Part shown: positions 29,233 to 39,703 of the stretch, piece after piece
Layout: each line of letters starts with the position of its first letter
Numbering within the stretch: position 1 is the stretch's first letter
Assembly: GCF_022267515.1 (NCBI RefSeq)
Contig: NZ_JAKFGB010000007.1
Coordinates: 124,001 to 188,000 of the forward strand
From: Rubinisphaera margarita
GTDB lineage: Bacteria > Planctomycetota > Planctomycetia > Planctomycetales > Planctomycetaceae
Direction of reading: 5' to 3'
DNA length: 64,000 nucleotides
Notes under the pieces: generated by a model
What the model was told of the DNA's origin: nothing
Seen by the model: the letters and a program-made list of their open reading frames with translations, nothing else
Databases searched by the model: none
Made by a program: the position numbers and the translations under genes

Positions 29233-32200
29233 CTATTGCGAACGCGGACGAACGCCGTTTGTGCCCGGAATAACTTTACGCTCATCCGCAAGGCTGAAGC
29301 CTTCTGGAAACGGCTTGAACGGATCACTTGGAGGCTCAAGGTGGTTTTGAAAATCACGTAACGCACTGACATCGATTTCAGCAACGACGAAATAATCGGC
29401 GAGCCCTCCTTTAACGCGGACGGCGTCACGTCTCCACGCATCTTTTGCCGGAATCCGGACTCGACTATCCCCAAACATCCTATTGTTCACTAACGCGACG
29501 AAACAGTGAATATCCAGGGCAGACGCATCAACCAAAGCCGAAAAAGACTCAAGATCCTGATTCCAACTCAACACAAACAGTGAATCAATCTCCCCCCTAA
29601 AGCGAATCCTGTGCTCCATATCCGTTAGCTCACTGCAAATCAGTAGTCCAAAACTAAAACCGAAATGCTCAAAGACTCGCTTTCTTTCAAGGCCGTCTCT
29701 GCTTACCCCTAGGCTCACACCGTGAACCTGCCGCAACTCATCGCGTTCGTGATGAGCCGGCTTTCCTTTTAGCTGCGTTAGCCTCACCCATGAGGGGAAG
29801 CCAAGGCGATTATCAGTAAGGAACAACCGCGCAGGGCTATCCACCATCTTCGGAATATCAGAATGAGCAACGTACTCCTCTCCAGCGATTACGGAGATCC
29901 CCGACCGAAGCAAGCTTTCGGCGATCGTTCGCATCCAACGAGACGGGATGGACAATTCTGGAAATAACACGTAGTCGGGACGAGCCTCACGTGGCGATGT
30001 CAGAATCGCATTGCAAAGTCTGGCGACCCTGCTGAACCGGCTTGCACGATGATCAGGATTGCCCCCAGCTGCAGCATGCCAACTTTGCATTTCGGTCAAG
30101 AAGCTTGTAACTGCAATGCGGATCCGTTTCTTCCCAGAACCGAATCCAATCCTTAAACGTTCTATCTCATCATTCCTAAATGATGCATCCGATACGTCCT
30201 TTTTAGCAGCATATCCACTGACTCCGCCCTCTCCACCAGTTTTGTAGTGCGTGCCTCTAATAATATTGAGAGACTCTTTTATCATGCTCACATTTGCCGT
30301 TATTTCGGGAAACAGAATCGAGAGATCTTCGTTCCCGAGCGGTCGAGTAGGAAACAAAAGTGGAAAGGCAAATCTGTCTTTGATCTCGAACTTGTCCAGC
30401 ATCGTAGAGACTGCCGAACAGCGTTCTTTAAGCGATTCCGGAAAATCACATTCCGGGTACTTGAAGTCGGGAGCGTAGGTTCGTTCGATCTCCCTCAGCA
30501 ATACACTCTTAAGCGGATCTCTTCCGAGATCGTGCCAAAACAGCAGTTCACTACAAGGGATAATGTGTGAATATGAATCGAAAGCAGTAGGTGAGATCTT
30601 ACATATTTCGTCGTACGCACGCAGAGCCCGTGCGGGACTACCGCCTACCTGATCTACGGAATAGGCTTTAAGAAATGCCTCTTCAAACGCGGATCTGAGA
30701 TGCTTCATAAATCCATCCCAGATCACCGCGGATTCCTCGATTTCCTTGCCCCCTTGAATAGATGTCGTTCCACGGTTGCGCACCTCTGTGAGAATGTCTA
30801 CAACCGTCGAAACAATCGTTGTCGCATATTCCCAATCACTGCAATAGGAACAAATTGAAATCAGACGGGGGAGATAATCAATCAGCTCAAATAGCTTACC
30901 AGGAGCGATAACATGCCGGAGAGCAAACTCATAAAACTCCTCTCTTTCTGTTCGCCATTCATCGGGGGGGATCGCATCGGAGATTGCATCAATATTTCGC
31001 AGAAGGATCGCAAACCCCAATCGCTTTAACAGCAGAGTGTCCGTCTTTCTAAGCGAATCTCCATCCGAACTGCCATCCCTTGATGTCGAAAGAACCCGGG
31101 CTGATGACGATTTCTCCAAGTCGCGAAGATTCGGAAGTAAACGCCACTCGCTTGAGACCTCATCCACCTTCGACTTTATCGCGTCCAAAATATCAGGATT
31201 GTCGATGAGAAAAATTCGCTGTTTCTCTTTCTGAAAATCAACCTTTGATTTCCTTCCATACGAAAGCTTGACGCTGAGATCGCCCCGCTTGCTCGATATC
31301 AGTTCCTTTGCATGCTTTTCAATCCAGACTAGTACGTCTGCTCCAGTTGCAAATGATCGGTTGTCCGGAAGAACAAGAAATACATCATCAACGTATCTCG
31401 CATAATATATGGGTGAAAGCTTCTCTCTAATTAGTCGATCGAATTGTATTAGAAAGGCATTCGCAATAACACGTGATGCTCCTGACCCGACGGGAAGTCC
31501 GGTAGGTCGCGTTTGGGTGTAGCCTGGAACCTGCCGTGCCCAACACTCGAACGCTTCAACCAATTGGCGAGTAAACGCCTCATCTAGACCTGAAAAGTCA
31601 ACAGGCTCTTCACGCGCTATTGTGAGCTCACGTTTAAACTCGTCATCGAACAGAAAACTTGGGTCGATTCGATGGAAAAACTTCTGAAAATCCATCGTTA
31701 TCGCTACGACACGCCTACCAGCTTCAAGCTCCCGTCTGATTGCTGCGAATCCGCCGTCGCGCCACTTTCGATAAGACTTAAAGTATGGTTCGAAGCTTTG
31801 CCAAATCTGCTTATGGTATTTTCGTGACCCCGCAATTCTTCTAAGTCGAGCCCCGAGAGCCGATGGTTCGAGTGCAGCATCGATTTTCTCACCAACAAGA
31901 TTGATCCAAAGGGCGCATACCACGTGCATTTGGACCGTGAAATCTGCCATTTGGCGAAACTCGGCGTTCAATCGCTGCGGTTTTTGCTTCCCTTTGGCCG
32001 TTTTGGCCGCTTCATCTAGCTCAAAGACTCTCGCCCAGCTATCACGTGCATTCGACGCAAAGAAAACCGGACCTGAAACTGGCTCCTTGGGGGGAGTGAG
32101 TTTCTTTGGTACAAACGTCGCGGCTCCAATAAACTCAATGTCTTGATACCATGGCCTGTCATTATCTAACAAGCGTTCCCTCAACTCTCTTATATTTTCG

Positions 32201-32337
32201 TCAAGATTGGCTTCAAACCGAGCAAATTTGAGCGAATTGGGAATAGTCCTTTCGTAGAAATGGTCTGCTTTAGCCTTTCTGTACGCAAGATACAGTTCTT
32301 CAAACGAAAACAAGTCATCGTATTGTTCAGCTGCCAT
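29233..32337 (-). CDS. Reverse transcriptase-nitrilase fusion, UG1/DRT1-like defence protein
   Basis: About 1,034 residues in three parts. Residues about 1-400 form a reverse transcriptase: motif A ITMDFQKFFHRID (D216), motif B TGLPVGSGASRVIAN (about 278-291), the catalytic YVDD (D317-D318), then a KVDFQKEKQRIF stretch. Residues about 400-750 are helical, of no family I recognise. Residues about 755-1,000 form a carbon-nitrogen hydrolase (nitrilase) fold with a plausible triad: E794 in VLFPELS, K857 or K859 in LKGKPAHHE, C901 in LLICSELTD. This RT-plus-nitrilase order is that of UG1 reverse transcriptases, known as defence-associated reverse transcriptase type 1 (DRT1), shown elsewhere to protect against phage; the product made is inferred, not seen. 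Sampled lines are 38-50 % G+C against 57-58 % in neighbours, suggesting transfer. The frame is open to an ATG at 32433, but that ATG lies inside a terminator hairpin; I use the ATG at 32337, which has only a weak ribosome-binding site. Confidence 0.9.
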   Translation of the reverse strand: MAAEQYDDLFSFEELYLAYRKAKADHFYERTIPNSLKFARFEANLDENIRELRERLLDNDRPWYQDIEFIGAATFVPKKLTPPKEPVSGPVFFASNARDSWARVFELDEAAKTAKGKQKPQRLNAEFRQMADFTVQMHVVCALWINLVGEKIDAALEPSALGARLRRIAGSRKYHKQIWQSFEPYFKSYRKWRDGGFAAIRRELEAGRRVVAITMDFQKFFHRIDPSFLFDDEFKRELTIAREEPVDFSGLDEAFTRQLVEAFECWARQVPGYTQTRPTGLPVGSGASRVIANAFLIQFDRLIREKLSPIYYARYVDDVFLVLPDNRSFATGADVLVWIEKHAKELISSKRGDLSVKLSYGRKSKVDFQKEKQRIFLIDNPDILDAIKSKVDEVSSEWRLLPNLRDLEKSSSARVLSTSRDGSSDGDSLRKTDTLLLKRLGFAILLRNIDAISDAIPPDEWRTEREEFYEFALRHVIAPGKLFELIDYLPRLISICSYCSDWEYATTIVSTVVDILTEVRNRGTTSIQGGKEIEESAVIWDGFMKHLRSAFEEAFLKAYSVDQVGGSPARALRAYDEICKISPTAFDSYSHIIPCSELLFWHDLGRDPLKSVLLREIERTYAPDFKYPECDFPESLKERCSAVSTMLDKFEIKDRFAFPLLFPTRPLGNEDLSILFPEITANVSMIKESLNIIRGTHYKTGGEGGVSGYAAKKDVSDASFRNDEIERLRIGFGSGKKRIRIAVTSFLTEMQSWHAAAGGNPDHRASRFSRVARLCNAILTSPREARPDYVLFPELSIPSRWMRTIAESLLRSGISVIAGEEYVAHSDIPKMVDSPARLFLTDNRLGFPSWVRLTQLKGKPAHHERDELRQVHGVSLGVSRDGLERKRVFEHFGFSFGLLICSELTDMEHRIRFRGEIDSLFVLSWNQDLESFSALVDASALDIHCFVALVNNRMFGDSRVRIPAKDAWRRDAVRVKGGLADYFVVAEIDVSALRDFQNHLEPPSDPFKPFPEGFSLADERKVIPGTNGVRPRSQ

Positions 32338-32413
32338 CGTTTCGACATATCGAGGAAAGAATTTGAATTGCCCGAGGTTAATCCCCGTTGACCAGCAAAT
32401 ACAAGAACTGAAC

Positions 32414-32449
32414 AAAAAAAAAGCTACCAACATTAAGGTCGGTAGCTTT
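32414..32449 (-). terminator. Intrinsic terminator between Gfo/Idh gene and reverse-transcriptase gene
   Basis: Read on the minus strand, a stem AAAGCTACCGAC / GTTGGTAGCTTT (12 pairs including one G-T) with loop CTTAAT is followed by six more T residues, nine in all. It lies 28 bases after the stop of the upstream Gfo/Idh gene, so it should stop that transcript and leave the reverse-transcriptase gene under its own promoter. It overlaps the longest possible start of that gene. A role as a structured leader RNA is possible but unproven. Confidence 0.88.
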
Positions 32450-32476
32450 AACGCGTGAGGCGAATTCGATTCAATC

Positions 32477-33784
<1,308 letters not shown>

Positions 33785-33914
33785 GAATCCGGTCTTTCTC
33801 TGATTGGGGGTGAGGTCGGAGGCGAGCGACATATCAGTGAATGCCATGGTATCAAGCCGCCATCGCCGATGCACCCTCGTGCAGGTTTTCACGGCCTGCC
33901 GCCGGTGCGGTTTG

Positions 33915-34604
33915 TCATCGCACGTTGGGATAAAATCGGGCCAGCCAGTGGGGTGAGGCGCCGGCGTGGGCCAGCGTGATGATGCTCCAGTTCTTCAGCG
34001 TTTGTCGCAGCATCCCCTGCCGCTCCCAGCGACGGGCGCTCACGAGGATCCGTTCTTCAGAGACCCGAATCTTTCCCCGACGGGCCAGCGTTTTCGAGAA
34101 GAGCAAATCTTCCAGAAAAGGGACATCGGGGAAGCCGCCGAGTTCGTGGAACAGATCCCGCTTCAGAAAAAGGCCCTGGTCGCCATATGCCCATTGCAGA
34201 GCGCGGGTACGAAGCCGGTTTCCCCGTTCCATCAGGCGATAACGGCTGCGGGAATGATCGATCTGCTGGGTGAAACAGCCGGCGGAGGTACGGGACTGAG
34301 CGAGAATCGCGACCGCATCCCGCAGGCAGCCGGGCGTCAACTGGCAGTCGGCATGCAGAAACAGAAGAACACTTCCGCGAGCCCGTTCCGCCCCCAGATT
34401 CTGTTGCTTTGCCCGGCCGCGAGGACTGTTCAGGACAAGATCGGCGGCCTGGGCATTCTCCAGAGTGGCATCGGTGCTGCCTCCATCGACGACAATGATC
34501 TCCGTCGTAACTTCCTTGAGATCCGGGAGTTGCCGCAGCGATTCGATCAACGGACCGATTCGATCGGCTTCGTTCAGAACGGGGATAATGATCGAAAGAT
34601 CCAT
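33915..34604 (-). CDS. GT2 glycosyltransferase (TIGR04283-like)
   Basis: The 229-residue GT-A enzyme begins MDLSIIIPVLNEADRIGPLI. It has the donor-binding EIIVVDGGSTDATLENA, RGRAKQQNLGAERARG and the DxD-like LFLHADCQL, then YGDQGLFLKRDLFHELGGF and FLEDLLFSKTLARRGKI near the acceptor site. The pattern and size match the TIGR04283 group of GT2 enzymes; some members work in arsenosugar synthesis, but no arsenic gene is nearby, so the substrate is left open. It is the gene immediately upstream of the Gfo/Idh gene on the minus strand and diverges from scpA. Confidence 0.85.
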   Translation of the reverse strand: MDLSIIIPVLNEADRIGPLIESLRQLPDLKEVTTEIIVVDGGSTDATLENAQAADLVLNSPRGRAKQQNLGAERARGSVLLFLHADCQLTPGCLRDAVAILAQSRTSAGCFTQQIDHSRSRYRLMERGNRLRTRALQWAYGDQGLFLKRDLFHELGGFPDVPFLEDLLFSKTLARRGKIRVSEERILVSARRWERQGMLRQTLKNWSIITLAHAGASPHWLARFYPNVR

Positions 34605-34725
34605 CGGAGTTCACAGGAAGTGGCAAGCTGGGCAACAGAGGGGCTCGGCGGCGGAGATTCACGTTGTGCCGGTTGTAATGCCGATAAGAAACGAGAGCGC
34701 CCGGAACGAGAACTCGTGGACCGTT

Positions 34726-35592
34726 ATGCAGACTACCGCTTATCAAGTCAATGTGAAGGAGCTATTCAACGGTCCTGTCGACCTGTTGCTGTACCTCGTG
34801 CGCAAACAGGAACTCGATATTCTCTCCGTTTCTCTGGCCGAGCTGGCCGATGGCTTCCTCACTTATCTCGAAGTGCTCGAGATTATCGACTTCGACATCG
34901 CAGCTGATTTCGTGGTCGCCGCTTCCGCTCTGGTCGAAATCAAGAGCCGCATGGCGCTGGTGAAGACCGAGACAGTGGAAGAGGAGGAAGAAGAAGCCGA
35001 GGAATCGGACGCCAATGAGCATCTCATTCAGCATCTGCTGCAGTACAAGCAGCTCAAAGAGGCGGCGGATGTTCTGCAGGAACAGGCCCTCGCCTGGCAG
35101 GACCGTTATCCCCGGCTCGCCGATGAACGCCCGCACGAAAAGCGGTCCATCGCCGATGACCTCATTAAGGATCTGGAGATCTGGGACCTGGTGGGGGCCT
35201 TCTCGCGAATTGTGAAGAAGAAGTCGACCGAGCGGGAAGAACTGCTGCGGTTCGATGCGACGCCGATTCACATCTACGTCGATCAGATCGGCAAGCAGGT
35301 GCGGGAAGAAGGTCGTGTGCTGTTCCAGTCACTCTTTGAGAAAGAGGATGACCGCAGCAAGGTGATCGGGATGTTCCTGGCGATTCTCGAACTGCTCCGC
35401 CATCATCATTTCCGAGCCGAGCAGAACGTCGACTTCGATGAGATCTGGCTGATGCCCCCGCTTGAAAATAACGTCTTCGAGCAAGACAATGCTCCGTCCA
35501 CGCCTCCCCCGCAGCTCGCCGCTGAGACCGATGCTGAGGAACCGGAATCGGAAGAGCCGGACGAGGATCACCAGGACGACTTCGACGACTGA
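34726..35592 (+). CDS. scpA: Segregation and condensation protein A
   Basis: From the ATG at 34726 the product is 288 residues. It opens with the ScpA core YQVNVKELFNGPVDLLLYLVRKQELDILSVSLAEL and continues with FDIAADFVVAASALVEIKSRMAL. An acidic linker (EEEEEEAEES) and a C-terminal winged helix (about 185-250) follow, then an acidic tail of about 35 residues (EEPESEEPDEDHQDDFDD). ScpA is the kleisin that bridges the two SMC heads together with ScpB and supports chromosome segregation. scpB is not adjacent. The frame is open back to 34465, but that part overlaps the divergent GT2 gene and is not conserved. A UvrA-like gene follows after 14 bases. Confidence 0.93.
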   Translation: MQTTAYQVNVKELFNGPVDLLLYLVRKQELDILSVSLAELADGFLTYLEVLEIIDFDIAADFVVAASALVEIKSRMALVKTETVEEEEEEAEESDANEHLIQHLLQYKQLKEAADVLQEQALAWQDRYPRLADERPHEKRSIADDLIKDLEIWDLVGAFSRIVKKKSTEREELLRFDATPIHIYVDQIGKQVREEGRVLFQSLFEKEDDRSKVIGMFLAILELLRHHHFRAEQNVDFDEIWLMPPLENNVFEQDNAPSTPPPQLAAETDAEEPESEEPDEDHQDDFDD

Positions 35593-35606
35593 CCAGAAAC
35601 TGCATC

Positions 35607-38099
35607 ATGCCCAAGCCGCAGCCCCGCCCCACCATCGAGATCATCGGGGCCCGGATGCACAATCTGCAGAACATCGACGTCTCGATTCCGCTCCACAGCT
35701 GGACGGCCATCACCGGTGTCAGCGGCTCCGGGAAAAGCAGTCTCGTTTTCGACACGATTCACGCCGAGGGACAGCGGCGATATTTTGAAACGCTCTCCAC
35801 GGCTGCCCGGAAGTATCTCGACCAGCTCGAACGGCCGGATGTCGATCGCATCGACAATCTCCCGGCGACAATCGCCGTCGGCCAGAAGCAGCAGCCTCGC
35901 GGCGGGATTACCCGGGTGTCGCAGACGACCGGAATCGAATCGCTGCTCGTTCAGCTGTTTGTCGGGCAGGGTCAACTGCAGTGTCCCGACTGTCGCATTC
36001 CGGTTCGGATTAGCAACGCTCCCGATGCCGTGCGGGCCATTGCTTCATTGCCTGAGGGGTCCCGTTTTCAGGTCTGCTTCCCGGCTCTGATGAAATCGGG
36101 GGCCAAAGCCAACGCGATCGACGAAGAGAAACGTTACTGGGATGGCGAAGGCTTTCAGCGGTTTCTCGATCTGCCGAGTGGAAACGAGAATCTGCCCGCT
36201 TTTCTCGTGATTGTCGATCGCCTCAAGTCGGGAGGAGATGAGGCGCGGATTGCCGAGAGTATCGAACAGGCTTTCACGACCGGACTCGGACGCTGCATTC
36301 TGCTGCTCGAACCGGCTGCCGCTGAAGCAGCTGATTATTCCGGATACTCGCAGACGTTTGCCGACGAACAGTCGCGGGAGTGGACAAGCTGGTTCTTCTA
36401 TCGCGAGCCGGAATGTCCAAGTTGTGGACTCACGCTGCCGTCGCTCGATGAATCGCTGTTCCGCGCAACCAGTCCAGATGGCAGGTGTTCGAAGTGCAAC
36501 GGCCACGGCTATGTGCAGAACAAGGTGAAAAAGAAGCTCGTTTGTCCCGAATGTGACGGGCTGGGACTCGGACCCGTTCCCCGTCTCGCTCAACTGCAGA
36601 TGATTTCCGATTCGAGCAGGCCGACTTTCGAAGAATGGCTGCATCAAACAATCTCTGAAGCACTGGCTGCGGTCTCGGCCGACAGCACCGGTCCGCATGC
36701 GTCGATTGTTCGATCGTTACGATCACGGCTGGAAGGACTCGCCGCTCTTGGTCTGGGAGCGCTCTCACTGAATCGACTGACACGGACACTCTCCACGGGG
36801 GAGTTTCAGCGACTCGGTCTCGCTGCGGCTTTGAACGATGAGTTCGTCAACACGCTTTATCTGTTCGATGAACCAACCGCCGGGCTGCATCCGAGTGACC
36901 GGTCCAATATCGGCGAATGGCTGCGGCGATTCGTCGATCAGGGTAATACGGTCATCACCATCGAACATCATGAGGACGTCGTTCAGGCGGCTGACCATGT
37001 GATCGAACTCGGTCCCGAAGCGGGAAACAACGGCGGAACCATCACGGCTTCGGCTCCGGCAGCTGAGTATCAGCTTTCCACGCCCGATGAGGAGCCCGCC
37101 AGCATCACGACCGACGATGGTGGTCAACTGCAGATGACCGGCGTCACGTGTCACAATCTCTCGGACCTGTCGGTCTCCATTCCCTTGCGGCAGTTTGTCG
37201 TCGTGACCGGGGTTTGCGGAAGCGGAAAAACATCGCTGATTTGTGAGTCGCTCTACCCGGCTCTCGTCGAACAACTGGCCAGCCGTGAAGACTCGACCAT
37301 CAAGCCGCCGGAGTTTGATGATCCGTTCGCTCCGCCCGGTTCGGTCGCTGCCATTACGGGAGCAGAGGCGATCAGTGATTGTGTTCTCATGAACGAGACG
37401 CAGCTCGCCGGTTCGTCCCGCAGCACGCCGGCGACGTATCTAAAGGTGTTCGACGACATTCGCAAACTGTTCGCGGAGACAACCGACGCCCAGGCTCGCG
37501 GCTACAAGCCGAGCCGGTTCAGTTTCAATACGAGCCGGGGCGGACGATGTCAGTATTGCGAAGGGATCGGCTCGGTCGAGATCGACATGCAGTTCCTCGC
37601 CAACCTGAATGTCCGCTGCCCGGAATGCAAAGGAACCCGCTTCGCCCAGGACACGCTGGAAGTGAGCTATCGCAACCGGAACATCGCCGATGTGCTCGCG
37701 ATGACCGTCGACGAAGCGTTCGCCTTCTTCCGGAATCACCAGCTGATTCTCCGAAAGCTGCAACTGCTCCGCGACGTCGGCCTCGGCTACCTCGCGCTCG
37801 GCCAGCCAACACGCACCCTGTCCCGCGGCGAAGCCCAGCGACTGAAACTGGCCTCTTATCTGAATGCCGCCAGTGGAACCCAGATGCTGTTCCTCTTCGA
37901 CGAACCGGCCAGCGGGCTGCATCCGAGCGATATCGCGACCCTGCTCAAAGCTCTGCGACGCCTGGTTGAGCAGGGACATTCGGTGGTCGTCATCGATTAC
38001 GAGCCGCAGGTGATCAGGCAGGCCGACTGGATCATTGAACTTGGGCCGGGAGCCGCTGCTGAAGGTGGATGCGTCGTTTTTGAAGGCCCGCCAGCGTAA
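35607..38099 (+). CDS. UvrA-like ABC ATPase paralogue
   Basis: The 830-residue protein is a two-ATPase UvrA relative, shorter than housekeeping UvrA (about 940). First Walker A GVSGSGKSSL is near residue 37 and the second, GVCGSGKTSL, near 535. Zinc-binding pairs are CPSC/CSKC (about 270-297) and CQYC/CPEC (about 648-674). The second signature is LSRGEAQRLKLA, whereas the first is LSTGEFQRLGLA instead of LSGGE-QRIRLA. Length and missing sequence after the first zinc pair suggest that the UvrB-binding region is reduced, as in UvrA2-type paralogues. Role may be damage recognition, resistance to DNA-binding drugs or something else; it is unlikely to be the main uvrA. It is probably cotranscribed with scpA. 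Confidence 0.85.
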   Translation: MPKPQPRPTIEIIGARMHNLQNIDVSIPLHSWTAITGVSGSGKSSLVFDTIHAEGQRRYFETLSTAARKYLDQLERPDVDRIDNLPATIAVGQKQQPRGGITRVSQTTGIESLLVQLFVGQGQLQCPDCRIPVRISNAPDAVRAIASLPEGSRFQVCFPALMKSGAKANAIDEEKRYWDGEGFQRFLDLPSGNENLPAFLVIVDRLKSGGDEARIAESIEQAFTTGLGRCILLLEPAAAEAADYSGYSQTFADEQSREWTSWFFYREPECPSCGLTLPSLDESLFRATSPDGRCSKCNGHGYVQNKVKKKLVCPECDGLGLGPVPRLAQLQMISDSSRPTFEEWLHQTISEALAAVSADSTGPHASIVRSLRSRLEGLAALGLGALSLNRLTRTLSTGEFQRLGLAAALNDEFVNTLYLFDEPTAGLHPSDRSNIGEWLRRFVDQGNTVITIEHHEDVVQAADHVIELGPEAGNNGGTITASAPAAEYQLSTPDEEPASITTDDGGQLQMTGVTCHNLSDLSVSIPLRQFVVVTGVCGSGKTSLICESLYPALVEQLASREDSTIKPPEFDDPFAPPGSVAAITGAEAISDCVLMNETQLAGSSRSTPATYLKVFDDIRKLFAETTDAQARGYKPSRFSFNTSRGGRCQYCEGIGSVEIDMQFLANLNVRCPECKGTRFAQDTLEVSYRNRNIADVLAMTVDEAFAFFRNHQLILRKLQLLRDVGLGYLALGQPTRTLSRGEAQRLKLASYLNAASGTQMLFLFDEPASGLHPSDIATLLKALRRLVEQGHSVVVIDYEPQVIRQADWIIELGPGAAAEGGCVVFEGPPA

Positions 38100-38179
38100 T
38101 CTCCCGCTTCGAGCCCCAGGAATAACCCGACCGACGGTGTCCTTTTTGCCGTCCATTCGTCGGCGTCGGCGCGACCTTC

Positions 38180-39601
38180 TCAGTGAATCCCCTCTTCGGA
38201 AATCTGCTCGGTTGTGACTGCGGAGACCTGTTCGTCTTCTTCGGTGATGCGGGTCGTTTTCCAGCCGCCGTGGGCGAACCAGGCGATCGCCACCAGGGCG
38301 ACGATGATGTTCGTAATCGGGAAGGACCACCAGATTCCCGCTTCGTTCAATGACGTGTGCTTCGACAGGATGTAGGCGAGGGGGAACTGCAGCATCCATT
38401 GCGACACGAGGGCAATGACCATCGCGATCAGCATGTTGCCGGAGGCTCGAAAGGTGGCCACGAGACTGTACTGGAGCCCTGCTCCGCCCCAGGCAAAACA
38501 CATCACCCGAATGAACTCGCTGCCGGCCTGAATGACAGCCGGATCGTCCGGCACGAACACGGCGACGATCTGTCGAGAGAAGTTGTAAGCCACGATTCCG
38601 GCCACAGTCAGAATGCCGAATCCCCAGCCGGCTCCGAGAATCGCGACCTTCTCGGCTCGTTCGAACTGACCCGCGCCGATGTTCTGCCCGACCAGAGTCG
38701 CCACCGCCATCGACAGGCCCATGGCCGGAATGGAAACGAACTGCATCACATTCACGCCGACGCCGTACGAGGCAAGCGTCACCGTGCCGAAACTGGCGAC
38801 GATAAAGGACAACACCACCATTCCCAGACTTCGTGTCGACAGTTCAACCGAGCCCGGCAGCCCAAGAAAGAATGCTCTGCGAATGTAGGGCAGATCGGGG
38901 CGGAAGTCTTTCCACTGCAGTTGAATCCCATGTCGGCCAGCAAAAAAGATCAGCATGCCGATCAGAGCGGCCAGCCCTTGTGTGCTCAGCGTCGCCATCG
39001 CGGCTCCCATCACGCCCTGGGCAGGCATCGGCCCCCAGCCGAAAATGAAGAGCGGATCGAGCACGAAGTTCAGCAGCACGGTGCCGAGCACGATGAAAAG
39101 CGGAATCCGCGTCTGCCCGACGCCCCGCATGAGGGCCTGAAACATTCCGTACAGGAAGACGAAAACAATTCCAACGAAGGAGACTCGCATGAAGCCGAGC
39201 GCTCCCTCATACACCTCGGGGGCAACACCCAGCCAGCCGAGCAGATTCGGCGTTAAGAAATAACCGGCCGAGCCGAGAATCACCGAGGTGAAGGCCACCA
39301 TGAGCATGGTTTGGGCGGCGACATGATTCACCATGTCCTGCCGGCCAGCCCCCATGTATTGAGCCGTTAACGTGGCTCCCGCAATGGCGAGTCCCGCTCC
39401 CATCGCGATGACGAGAAACGTCACGGGAAAGCCGATGGAGACCGCAGCAACCGCGGCTGCTCCCAGCCGCCCGACCCAGAAGGCATCGGTCAGTTGATAA
39501 CCGGCCTGCAGCATGTTGCCAAGAATGATCGGAATCGAGAGTCGCAGCAAAGCGGCTCCGATGGGCCCTTCCAGCATGAACTTCTGCCGATCGGATAGCA
39601 T
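38180..39601 (-). CDS. MATE-family efflux transporter
   Basis: The 473-residue membrane protein has about 12 transmembrane helices and the MATE repeat pattern: GPIGAALLRLSIPIILGNMLQAGYQLTDAFWVGRLG at the start and the equivalent second-half segment PGSVELSTRSLGMVVLSFIVASFG. GQNIGAGQFERAEK is the usual loop motif. It exports organic cations, drugs or metabolites in exchange for H+ or Na+; the substrate is not evident. It is convergent with the UvrA-like gene and lies downstream of asd on the same strand with a 102-base gap. Confidence 0.92.
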   Translation of the reverse strand: MLSDRQKFMLEGPIGAALLRLSIPIILGNMLQAGYQLTDAFWVGRLGAAAVAAVSIGFPVTFLVIAMGAGLAIAGATLTAQYMGAGRQDMVNHVAAQTMLMVAFTSVILGSAGYFLTPNLLGWLGVAPEVYEGALGFMRVSFVGIVFVFLYGMFQALMRGVGQTRIPLFIVLGTVLLNFVLDPLFIFGWGPMPAQGVMGAAMATLSTQGLAALIGMLIFFAGRHGIQLQWKDFRPDLPYIRRAFFLGLPGSVELSTRSLGMVVLSFIVASFGTVTLASYGVGVNVMQFVSIPAMGLSMAVATLVGQNIGAGQFERAEKVAILGAGWGFGILTVAGIVAYNFSRQIVAVFVPDDPAVIQAGSEFIRVMCFAWGGAGLQYSLVATFRASGNMLIAMVIALVSQWMLQFPLAYILSKHTSLNEAGIWWSFPITNIIVALVAIAWFAHGGWKTTRITEEDEQVSAVTTEQISEEGIH

Positions 39602-39703
39602 CTCGTCACCGTCGTAGGTCGATTCAGGGGACAGCCATAAAAAAGACGAGCATCCACTTGAGGAATGCTCGTCCTGATTTCACGTCGTCGAATTGTCGGT
39701 CGC

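Noticed and set aside
29233..32433. Retron, group II intron or diversity-generating retroelement
   Set aside because: No maturase domain or intron RNA ends, no template/variable repeat pair seen, and the fused nitrilase fits UG1/DRT1 instead. Retron-type VTG and NAxxH motifs were not found.
32338..32433. N-terminal 32 codons of the longest RT frame as a membrane anchor
   Set aside because: The hydrophobic run is encoded by the terminator's T tract and stem, so it is an accident of translation.
34465..34725. 87-residue N-terminal extension of ScpA
   Set aside because: It overlaps the divergent GT2 gene, and the conserved ScpA N terminus begins at 34726.
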